From: DATAYF01 sp036272735
GTDB taxonomy: Bacteria > Chloroflexota > Ktedonobacteria > Ktedonobacterales > Ktedonobacteraceae
Direction of reading: 5' to 3'
Length of the DNA: 5,760 nucleotides
NCBI GenBank assembly: GCA_036272735.1
Contig: DATAYF010000515.1
Span: 1-5,760 of the forward strand
Shown: piece after piece, positions 1 through 4,719 of the stretch
Layout of the letters: every line of letters begins with the position of its first letter
How positions within the stretch are numbered: the first letter of the stretch is position 1
Notes under the pieces: generated by a model
What the model was told of the DNA's origin: nothing
Database searches by the model: none
Seen by the model: the letters and a program-made list of their open reading frames with translations, nothing else
Made by a program: the position numbers and the translations under genes

Positions 1-1
1 C

Positions 2-1066
2 ACTCGCGCCAATGTCACGCGTGGGCGCTTGCACCTTGTCCAACCTATTGCCAGGAGCACGCCAAACATCAGCGATGAGGTGGAAGATGATGCTACCGAA
101 ACTGACCTTGCTGTGTATAACACACGTCCGGTCCACCAGCACGCGCCTGCGCACCACGCACACGAGAGCAGTAACGACAAGCAAGAGCAACGGTCTCTAG
201 ATGTTGACGTGGCGGAGCGCGAACGCATCTCGGAGGGGCTTGATAGCAGTGGTAAACTACTAAAGGCATTGCAACCAGGCAGTAATGAAGTGCGCCTCCT
301 GGTGGGAGTAGGGCTTGATCCTGGTCTTATACGGAAACATGCTCCCAACGAAGACACCCTCCTGGCTATACAGGGCACCCACACCACCGATAGCGGAACG
401 GAGCCGCTGGGACTCTTTGTCGTCGCCGATGGCATGGGTGGGCATGCCAACGGACAAGCAGCAAGCCGCCTGGCCATTCAAACCATGAGCGATGTCGTCG
501 TCCCTGTGCTCATGCGTGGCTCTGATAGTGGGGATAGTGGCGATTTTATGGAACTGCTCAAAGATGGTGTGCATCGTGCCAACCTTGCCATTTACCAGCG
601 CAACCGCGAGCAGGCGAACATGATGGGAACGACCCTGACCGCTGCCCTGGTCGTCGCGGAAACGGCGTATATCGTCAACGTGGGCGATAGCAGAACGTAC
701 CACTATCGTCAGGGTAATGGTTTGCATCCAGTCACGCACGATCACTCGCTCGTGGCGCACCTGGTCGAGCACGGCGAGATTACACGCGACGAAATTTACA
801 CCCATCCTAAGCGCAACCAGATCTATCGCTGCCTGGGAGATCATGCCGCAGTCGATATCGACACATTTATCGTAGCATTGCCGGTAGGAGACCTGCTCCT
901 GCTCTGCTCCGACGGCTTATGGGAAATGGTGCATGATCAAGAGATGCAAGCAATTGTCGAAATGTGTGCCACGCGTCCAACGCAGCTCAGCGCAAAGCTT
1001 GTGCAAGCCGCGTTACAACAGGGTGGCGCGGATAACATCAGTGTTATCGTCGTCCGTAGTGCATAA
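2..1066 (+). CDS. PP2C-family serine/threonine protein phosphatase (5' partial)
   Basis: A metal-dependent PPM/PP2C phosphatase, which removes phosphate from Ser/Thr of proteins and usually counteracts Hanks-type kinases. Numbering from a TTG at base 29, the catalytic domain spans about residues 88-345 and keeps the family's motifs in order: NED at 107-109, DGMGGH at 134-139, GTT at 200-202, GDSR at 219-222, DHS at 238-240, SDGLW at 294-298 and DN at 335-336. The metal-binding aspartates (D134, D295, D335) are all present. Residues 10-85 are a hydrophilic, His/Glu/Asp-rich segment that looks like a disordered linker. The frame stays open to the left edge and the TTG has no visible ribosome binding site, so the true start and any N-terminal domain probably lie outside the window. 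No membrane segment is seen. The gene is separated from queF by a 130-base structured gap and is probably not functionally linked to the que genes. Confidence 0.9.
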   Translation, partial: TRANVTRGRLHLVQPIARSTPNISDEVEDDATETDLAVYNTRPVHQHAPAHHAHESSNDKQEQRSLDVDVAERERISEGLDSSGKLLKALQPGSNEVRLLVGVGLDPGLIRKHAPNEDTLLAIQGTHTTDSGTEPLGLFVVADGMGGHANGQAASRLAIQTMSDVVVPVLMRGSDSGDSGDFMELLKDGVHRANLAIYQRNREQANMMGTTLTAALVVAETAYIVNVGDSRTYHYRQGNGLHPVTHDHSLVAHLVEHGEITRDEIYTHPKRNQIYRCLGDHAAVDIDTFIVALPVGDLLLLCSDGLWEMVHDQEMQAIVEMCATRPTQLSAKLVQAALQQGGADNISVIVVRSA

Positions 1067-1070
1067 CCAG

Positions 1071-1112
1071 GAGCTGTTTTTTCGTAGCGCTATCGTAGCA
1101 AACAGTAAGCTC
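1071..1112 (+). other. Imperfect stem-loop after the phosphatase gene
   Basis: Starting four bases after the phosphatase stop codon, GAGC (1071-1074) pairs with GCTC (1109-1112) and TGTTT (1075-1079) with AAACA (1100-1104), with a four-base bulge on the 3' side. An inner hairpin GCTA-TCG-TAGC sits at 1089-1099. TCGTAGC is directly repeated at 1082-1088 and 1093-1099. There is no T-run after the 3' arm, so it does not look like a classic intrinsic terminator. It could be a 3'-end RNA structure of the phosphatase message or part of the queF leader. The pairing is seen in the sequence; the role is unknown. Confidence 0.4.
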
Positions 1113-1116
1113 TTAT

Positions 1117-1168
1117 TCCGAAAACCAACGCCACTGCGTGGCTAGCACTGCGTGCTCAGTTTTTCGGA
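1117..1168 (+). other. T-shaped (three-way junction) inverted-repeat element upstream of queF
   Basis: An outer stem TCCGAAAA (1117-1124) / TTTTCGGA (1161-1168) encloses two adjacent hairpins with the same loop: GCCAC-TGC-GTGGC at 1130-1142 and AGCAC-TGC-GTGCT at 1144-1156. Both contain the direct repeat CACTGCGTG (1132-1140 and 1146-1154). The two outermost base pairs differ between the hairpins (G:C, C:G against A:T, G:C) but pairing is kept, as if the hairpin was duplicated and then held under pairing constraint. The element ends ten bases before the purine-rich queF ribosome binding region. It may be a regulatory RNA leader, a double operator for a dimeric repressor, or a small mobile palindrome. 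The structure is seen; the function is inferred. Confidence 0.55.
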
Positions 1169-1196
1169 GAAGTAGTAGAGGAGAACAGGTGTACCC

Positions 1197-1637
1197 ATGC
1201 AAGAAGAGCAGACGCGCGTTCCCGGACGCTATGGCAAAGAAGAAATTGCGCACAATGAATTGGAACCGTGGCCCAATGCGCACCCTGATCGCAATTATGT
1301 GACGCATCTAGAAATACCAGAGTTTACCTGTCTCTGCCCGCGTTCAGGCTTTCCCGATTTTGCCACCATCGTGATCGACTATGTGCCCGATCAGTACGTG
1401 ATGGAATTGAAAAGCCTGAAGCTGTACATCAATGGCTATCGTGACCGCCAGATCAGTCACGAATCGGCCACCAACACGATATTGAACGACCTGGTCGAGC
1501 AGATGAACCCACGTTGGATACGCGTGGTCGGGGATTTTACCGTACGCGGCAATGTGAAAACGATGATTTTCGCCGAATATGAGCAGCCTGCGTACACCGG
1601 TCCACGTCCAGAGTTTCGTCGCTACTATCAGCAGTGA
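1197..1637 (+). CDS. queF: NADPH-dependent 7-cyano-7-deazaguanine (preQ0) reductase, QueF
   Basis: Cytosolic T-fold enzyme that reduces the nitrile of preQ0 to the aminomethyl group of preQ1 with two NADPH, the last step before insertion into tRNA. The 146 residues match the short, single-domain (Bacillus-type) QueF rather than the tandem-domain enterobacterial form. The signature is clear: FTCLCPRSGFPDFATI at 43-58 supplies the catalytic Cys47, which forms the thioimide, and Asp54, the proton donor. The NADPH-binding motif ELKSLKLY lies at 70-77, and His88-Glu89 is the substrate-binding pair. The Cys-to-His spacing of 41 is the same as I recall for the B. subtilis enzyme. The ATG is preceded by GAGGAGAACAGG (1178-1189). 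It is the first gene of the que cluster, 27 bases ahead of queC and surely co-transcribed with it. It lies directly behind the structured leader. Confidence 0.95.
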   Translation: MQEEQTRVPGRYGKEEIAHNELEPWPNAHPDRNYVTHLEIPEFTCLCPRSGFPDFATIVIDYVPDQYVMELKSLKLYINGYRDRQISHESATNTILNDLVEQMNPRWIRVVGDFTVRGNVKTMIFAEYEQPAYTGPRPEFRRYYQQ

Positions 1638-1652
1638 TATGTTCATTCAAGC

Positions 1653-1658
1653 AGGAGG
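1653..1658 (+). promoter_or_regulatory. Strong ribosome binding site that fixes the queC GTG start
   Basis: AGGAGG, a full complement to the 16S rRNA 3' end, lies six bases before GTG at 1665. No in-frame ATG gives a better protein start, and the PP-loop begins only 16 residues in. This is the best Shine-Dalgarno sequence in the window. Confidence 0.85.
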
Positions 1659-1664
1659 GAAATC

Positions 1665-2414
1665 GTGACAATTACGCCAGGCATCAAACGCAAAGCTGTA
1701 CTCATCGTCAGTGGCGGCATGGATAGCTGTGTGCTCGCCCACTACTACGCCGCCGCCAGTTTTGATCTGCACCTGATATCGTTTGATTATGGACAAAAAC
1801 ACGTCAAAGAGCTAGAGTACGCCGAGAAATACATTGCCAGCATGCGAGCACGCTTCTCAGACGGCGAACAAGGTCTGGAAATACAACACGACGTGATCGA
1901 GCTGCCCATCTCGCGACTACTGACGAACTCGGACTCGGCCCTGCTCAACAAAGATGTGCAGATGCCGTATGGACACTATAGCGATGATAGCATGAAGGCT
2001 ACAGTTGTGCCCTATCGCAACCCCAACATGCTGTTGCAGGCCGCGACCGTAGCCTGGGGAGAAGACGCGAGTGTCGTTGCTTATGCTGCACACCAGGGCG
2101 ATTACTCCCAATACCCCGACTGCCGCGAAGTGTTCATCGACGCCTTCAACACGATGCTGGAAACGGCCATGTTGGGCAAAACCATCAAAGTGGAATCGCC
2201 ATTTATGTTTTTCACCAAAGCACAGATTGTGCGCCTGGGTGCCAGCCTCAACGTGCCCTTCGAGCTGACCTGGAGCTGTTACGAGGGTGGGAACGAAGGG
2301 TATGGCGATAAACACTGTGCACAGTGTGGGACGTGTTATGAAAGGCGGGAGGCATTCATACTTGCTGGCATTCCCGACCCGACAGAGTACGCGGCAGATA
2401 CGCATTTTCACTAG
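1665..2414 (+). CDS. queC: 7-cyano-7-deazaguanine (preQ0) synthase, QueC
   Basis: ATP-dependent ligase-like enzyme of the PP-loop (N-type ATP pyrophosphatase) family. It converts 7-carboxy-7-deazaguanine and ammonia to preQ0 by activating first the acid and then the amide. The PP-loop SGGMDS is at residues 16-21. FDYGQKH at 40-46, VPYRNPNML at 115-123 and YPDCREVFI at 150-158 are the usual family blocks. The C-terminal zinc site is complete: Cys205 in TWSC, then Cys218, Cys221 and Cys224 (CxxCxxC). The 249 residues are slightly longer than the family norm; a loop near residues 58-72 and a short histidine-ending tail account for some of this. Translation starts at GTG behind a strong ribosome binding site. 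The 27-base gap after queF indicates one transcript. QueC makes the substrate of QueF. Confidence 0.96.
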   Translation: MTITPGIKRKAVLIVSGGMDSCVLAHYYAAASFDLHLISFDYGQKHVKELEYAEKYIASMRARFSDGEQGLEIQHDVIELPISRLLTNSDSALLNKDVQMPYGHYSDDSMKATVVPYRNPNMLLQAATVAWGEDASVVAYAAHQGDYSQYPDCREVFIDAFNTMLETAMLGKTIKVESPFMFFTKAQIVRLGASLNVPFELTWSCYEGGNEGYGDKHCAQCGTCYERREAFILAGIPDPTEYAADTHFH

Positions 2415-2456
2415 TGCAAATACTCCTATTTGATAATGTTCCATGTCAAGCAAAAT

Positions 2457-2465
2457 TGGTATAAT
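2457..2465 (+). promoter_or_regulatory. Extended -10 promoter for queD-queE-folE
   Basis: TGGTATAAT gives a perfect TATAAT hexamer (2460-2465) with the TG dinucleotide of an extended -10. At the usual 17-base distance the upstream hexamer (TGTTCC, 2437-2442) is a poor -35, which fits an extended -10 promoter that does not depend on one. Transcription would begin near 2472, leaving a leader of about 50 bases. This would let the distal genes be expressed separately from queF-queC. It is inferred from sequence alone. Confidence 0.6.
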
Positions 2466-2521
2466 AGGTGCAAACCTTGAACGTATGACCAACAGCAAAG
2501 AGAGACAATGCGAGGAAGAAC

Positions 2522-2977
2522 ATGACACGCTACGCCATCGTTACGCGCGAATTTACGTTTGAGGCGACGCACCATCTGCCCGGTCATCGTGGCAAATGCC
2601 GTCGTCCACACGGTCATTCCTACCATCTTGAGGTTTCGTTACGCGGCCCCATCAAAGACGCACCCGGAGAGTCAGACGATGGTATGGTGATGGATTTCGA
2701 TGATCTCAAGCGCATCGTCAATGCCACCATCATCGAGGAGCTATCCGATGCGGTGCCGCGTGGCAGCAAAGCTGGTCCCATTGAAAGTGGGGGTATGGAT
2801 CACAACGACCTGAACGTGATTACCGGCATTCGCACCACCGCCGAAAACCTGGTGCACTGGACCTGGGACGCCCTGGTCGCGGGCGGCGTGCCCGATGCGC
2901 TGCTCTATCGCATTCGTCTGTGGGAAACCGAGAAGGGCTACGCGGAGATTACGCACGCAGAGCGGGATGAGGAGTAA
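2522..2977 (+). CDS. queD: 6-carboxy-5,6,7,8-tetrahydropterin synthase, QueD
   Basis: Zinc enzyme of the 6-pyruvoyl-tetrahydropterin synthase (T-fold) family that turns dihydroneopterin triphosphate into 6-carboxy-tetrahydropterin with loss of acetaldehyde and triphosphate. The zinc histidines are in the HH pair at 17-18 and in HGH at 30-32, and the CxxxHGH signature places catalytic Cys26. The catalytic Asp-His pair is D93-H94 in the DHNDLNVI block. TTAENLVHWTW at 105-115 and the pterin-binding Glu region near 135 are also typical. At 151 residues it is longer than the roughly 120-residue E. coli protein because of extra loops at about 45-54 and 79-91. The start is supported by GAGG at 2512-2515. 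It follows queC by 107 bases with its own apparent promoter and feeds QueE. Confidence 0.94.
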   Translation: MTRYAIVTREFTFEATHHLPGHRGKCRRPHGHSYHLEVSLRGPIKDAPGESDDGMVMDFDDLKRIVNATIIEELSDAVPRGSKAGPIESGGMDHNDLNVITGIRTTAENLVHWTWDALVAGGVPDALLYRIRLWETEKGYAEITHAERDEE

Positions 2978-3051
2978 ACGAACAGTATTGAGCATCACTA
3001 TTCAAGGAATGTTTTTCTAGCCAGGAAATCAGCCGATAGAAAGGCACAATC

Positions 3052-3786
3052 ATGGCAGAGCGAAAAATTGCAGTTTCAGAAACTTTTGGGCCAACGGTGC
3101 AGGGTGAAGGGGCCATGATAGGCAAACCAACTGTCTTCGTACGCACGGGTGGATGCGATTATCGCTGCAGTTGGTGTGATAGCTTGTACGCCGTGCTTCC
3201 TGAATACAAAGCGGAGTGGACATCTATGACAGCCAGTGAGATCTTCGCAGAAGTACAGCGACTTTCGGGGCAGCAGCCGATCCTGGTAACGTTGTCGGGC
3301 GGCAATCCCGCTATTCAACCGTTAGAAGAGCTGATCGACCTGGGGCATGCACACGGCTATAGCTTTACGATAGAAACCCAGGGCAGCGTAGCCCAGGCAT
3401 GGTTCGGCAAACTTGACTATCTCACCCTGTCGCCCAAGCCCCCAAGCAGCCAACAGGTCACACGCTGGGACCGCCTGGATCGCTGCATCGCGTATGCTAT
3501 GGAAGGGCACGAACACCATACACCAGATGTGTGCTTGAAGGTTGTGGTATTCGATGATGATGACTTCGCCTATGCACGCTCTGTCGCGCAACGCTATCCT
3601 GATATTCCTATATACTTGCAGGCTGGCAACCATACTCCACCACAGGTCGCGGAGCAGATCGACATTCCCGGCGTACTACAGCGGCTGGACTGGCTTATAC
3701 AACGCGTCACACAGGAGCAATGGTACGATGTTACAGTCCTGCCACAACTCCATACCTTGCTGTGGGGGAATAAACGAGCAGTATAA
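3052..3786 (+). CDS. queE: 7-carboxy-7-deazaguanine synthase, QueE (radical SAM)
   Basis: Radical SAM enzyme that contracts the ring of 6-carboxy-tetrahydropterin to 7-carboxy-7-deazaguanine, using a 4Fe-4S cluster, S-adenosylmethionine and Mg2+. The cluster cysteines are Cys35, Cys39 and Cys42 in a CX3CX2C motif. The QGEG substrate-binding segment is at 17-20, and the SAM-contacting glycine motif appears as SGGNP at 82-86, with Asn where many radical SAM proteins have Glu. SPKPPSS at 127-133 and the C-terminal LPQLHTLLWGNKR, together with the 244-residue length, closely resemble the B. subtilis QueE sequence as I remember it (about 243 residues), so the Asn variant belongs to that subgroup and is not a defect. 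AAGG at 3041-3044 serves the ATG. The 74-base gap after queD holds no clear promoter or terminator, so co-transcription is likely. Confidence 0.96.
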   Translation: MAERKIAVSETFGPTVQGEGAMIGKPTVFVRTGGCDYRCSWCDSLYAVLPEYKAEWTSMTASEIFAEVQRLSGQQPILVTLSGGNPAIQPLEELIDLGHAHGYSFTIETQGSVAQAWFGKLDYLTLSPKPPSSQQVTRWDRLDRCIAYAMEGHEHHTPDVCLKVVVFDDDDFAYARSVAQRYPDIPIYLQAGNHTPPQVAEQIDIPGVLQRLDWLIQRVTQEQWYDVTVLPQLHTLLWGNKRAV

Positions 3787-3929
3787 ACCCATTATTAGTA
3801 ATGGAGGAGTAGAGAGAGGATGATGGATGTACGGCACCCCTTGTATCGTAAATGCCATTTTCCAGCGTAAAGTAGTGGGGTGAACATCCCAAGAAAACCT
3901 TATCAGCTAAAGTGAGGATTAGAAATTAG
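3787..3929 (+). other. folE leader: hairpin and overlapping mini-ORFs
   Basis: This 143-base gap opens with a perfect hairpin CCATTA-TTAG-TAATGG (3789-3804), too weak and without a T-run to be a terminator. A GGAGGAG sequence (3803-3809) and a GAGAGG (3814-3819) follow. These sit ahead of two overlapping short reading frames: 16 codons from ATG 3820 to TAA 3868-3870, and 18 codons from ATG 3827 to TGA 3881-3883. Near the end a short stem TGGG/CCCA (3876-3879 with 3888-3891) is followed by AAGAAAACC. No convincing promoter was found. The region may be a translated leader or simply degraded spacer; I cannot tell which. Confidence 0.3.
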
Positions 3930-4547
3930 ATGGCGTTAAATATAGATCCCAAAAAGGTACAACACAATGGTCATGCTACCCACGCGGAACCACAGACACA
4001 AAGGGTAGATTATCCCAGACTGCTCGAACTTGGGCGCGAAATACTGCTTGCCATCGGTGAGAACCCGGACCGCGAGGGACTCAAGGAGACGCCGCGACGT
4101 TGGGCAGATTCATGGCGCGAATTTATCGAATACGATCCAGGAAAAACCGAAACCACTTTCTCGTCGGCCGCAATGGATCAGATGGTGTGCGTCTCTGGCA
4201 TGCGCGTGTGGAGTTACTGCGAACATCACCTGCTCCCATTTTACTGCGATGTCGCTATTGGGTATATTACCGCCGATAAAGTATTGGGACTCTCCAAATT
4301 CGCTCGTATCGCTCATCAGTTCGCCCACCAACTTCAGCTTCAAGAGCGGCTGGGGCTGCAAATTGCTGATGAAGTTGGCAGAATCACCGGTAGCGAGGAT
4401 GTTGCGGTGGTGCTGAAGGGGCATCATTTGTGCATGGAATCGCGTGGCATCCAAACTCCCGGTACCATGACCTCTTCGGTGATGCGTGGGGCCTTCCGCA
4501 ACCTGTTCGAGACGCGCATGGAGTTTCTGCGCATGGTCGATGAGTAG
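3930..4547 (+). CDS. folE: GTP cyclohydrolase I, FolE
   Basis: Homodecameric zinc enzyme that opens GTP and rearranges it to 7,8-dihydroneopterin triphosphate with release of formate. That product is the common precursor of folate and of 7-deazaguanines. The 205 residues show the family motifs: NPDREGLKETPRR at 45-57, SYCEHHLLPF at 95-104, GLSKFARI at 120-127, QLQERL at 136-141 and GHHLCMESRG at 164-173. Zinc ligands are Cys97, His100 and Cys168; catalytic His99 and His166 are in place. Residues 1-28 are a non-conserved hydrophilic lead. GAGG at 3914-3917 is twelve bases from the ATG, a rather loose spacing. Its position directly after queE suggests it supplies the queuosine branch, though it may also serve folate synthesis. 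The last codons and stop are inside a tandem duplication that leaves the protein intact. Confidence 0.96.
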   Translation: MALNIDPKKVQHNGHATHAEPQTQRVDYPRLLELGREILLAIGENPDREGLKETPRRWADSWREFIEYDPGKTETTFSSAAMDQMVCVSGMRVWSYCEHHLLPFYCDVAIGYITADKVLGLSKFARIAHQFAHQLQLQERLGLQIADEVGRITGSEDVAVVLKGHHLCMESRGIQTPGTMTSSVMRGAFRNLFETRMEFLRMVDE

Positions 4548-4617
4548 TTATGATTATGCTTGCAAGAGATTTGCGCTAATGAGTAGTTATGATTATGCTT
4601 GCAAGAGATTTGCGCTA
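4540..4617 (+). repeat. Perfect 39-base tandem duplication across the folE stop codon
   Basis: Two identical, adjacent 39-base copies lie at 4540-4578 and 4579-4617. The unit begins ATGAGTAG and ends TTTGCGCTA. The first copy contains the last residue codon and the TAG of folE; the second is downstream, so the FolE protein is unaffected. Each copy holds an 8-base palindrome CTTGCAAG (4559-4566 and 4598-4605). Perfect identity implies a recent slippage-type event. Because 39 is a multiple of three, a frame other than folE's runs through both copies without a stop. Confidence 0.97.
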
Positions 4618-4648
4618 AAAGGAAAAGTTCCTTTACCGCAATTTTTTT
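4618..4648 (+). terminator. Possible intrinsic terminator after folE
   Basis: AAAGGAA-AAG-TTCCTTT (4618-4634) forms a perfect 7-base-pair stem with a 3-base loop. It is followed seven bases later by a run of seven T (4642-4648). The stem is A/T-rich and the T-run is not directly adjacent; the T-run is itself flanked by CGCAA and TTGCG arms (4637-4641, 4647-4651) that can form a second small hairpin. It is a plausible but atypical end point for the que-folE transcript. Confidence 0.4.
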
Positions 4649-4719
4649 GCGACTAGCGGCGTTCCTATTATTGGCACAGATAACTATTTCCTCGATCAAC
4701 ATGAAGGAGCCCACAAGCG

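Noticed and set aside
260..844. 194-residue ORF on the - strand
   Set aside because: Antisense to the conserved phosphatase domain, with no motif of its own.
1067..1196. Known preQ1 riboswitch (class I, II or III) ahead of queF
   Set aside because: No short C/G stem followed by the A-rich tail of preQ1-I, and nothing matching what I recall of the other classes. The position is right but the sequence is not. A covariance-model search would decide.
1917..2528. 203-residue ORF on the - strand
   Set aside because: Lies opposite the clear queC coding sequence, has no recognisable domain and no ribosome binding site; it is a shadow of queC.
1197..4547. Part of a 7-deazapurine DNA modification (Dpd) or phage defence system
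   Set aside because: Shares preQ0 synthesis genes, but QueF is present, which consumes preQ0, and no dpd, restriction, integrase or phage-like gene is in the window.
4666..4671. TATTAT as a -10 promoter for the peptidase gene
   Set aside because: One mismatch to TATAAT, but no acceptable -35 at 16-18 bases (only a T-run), and A/T-rich spacer gives such hits by chance. Possible, not supported.
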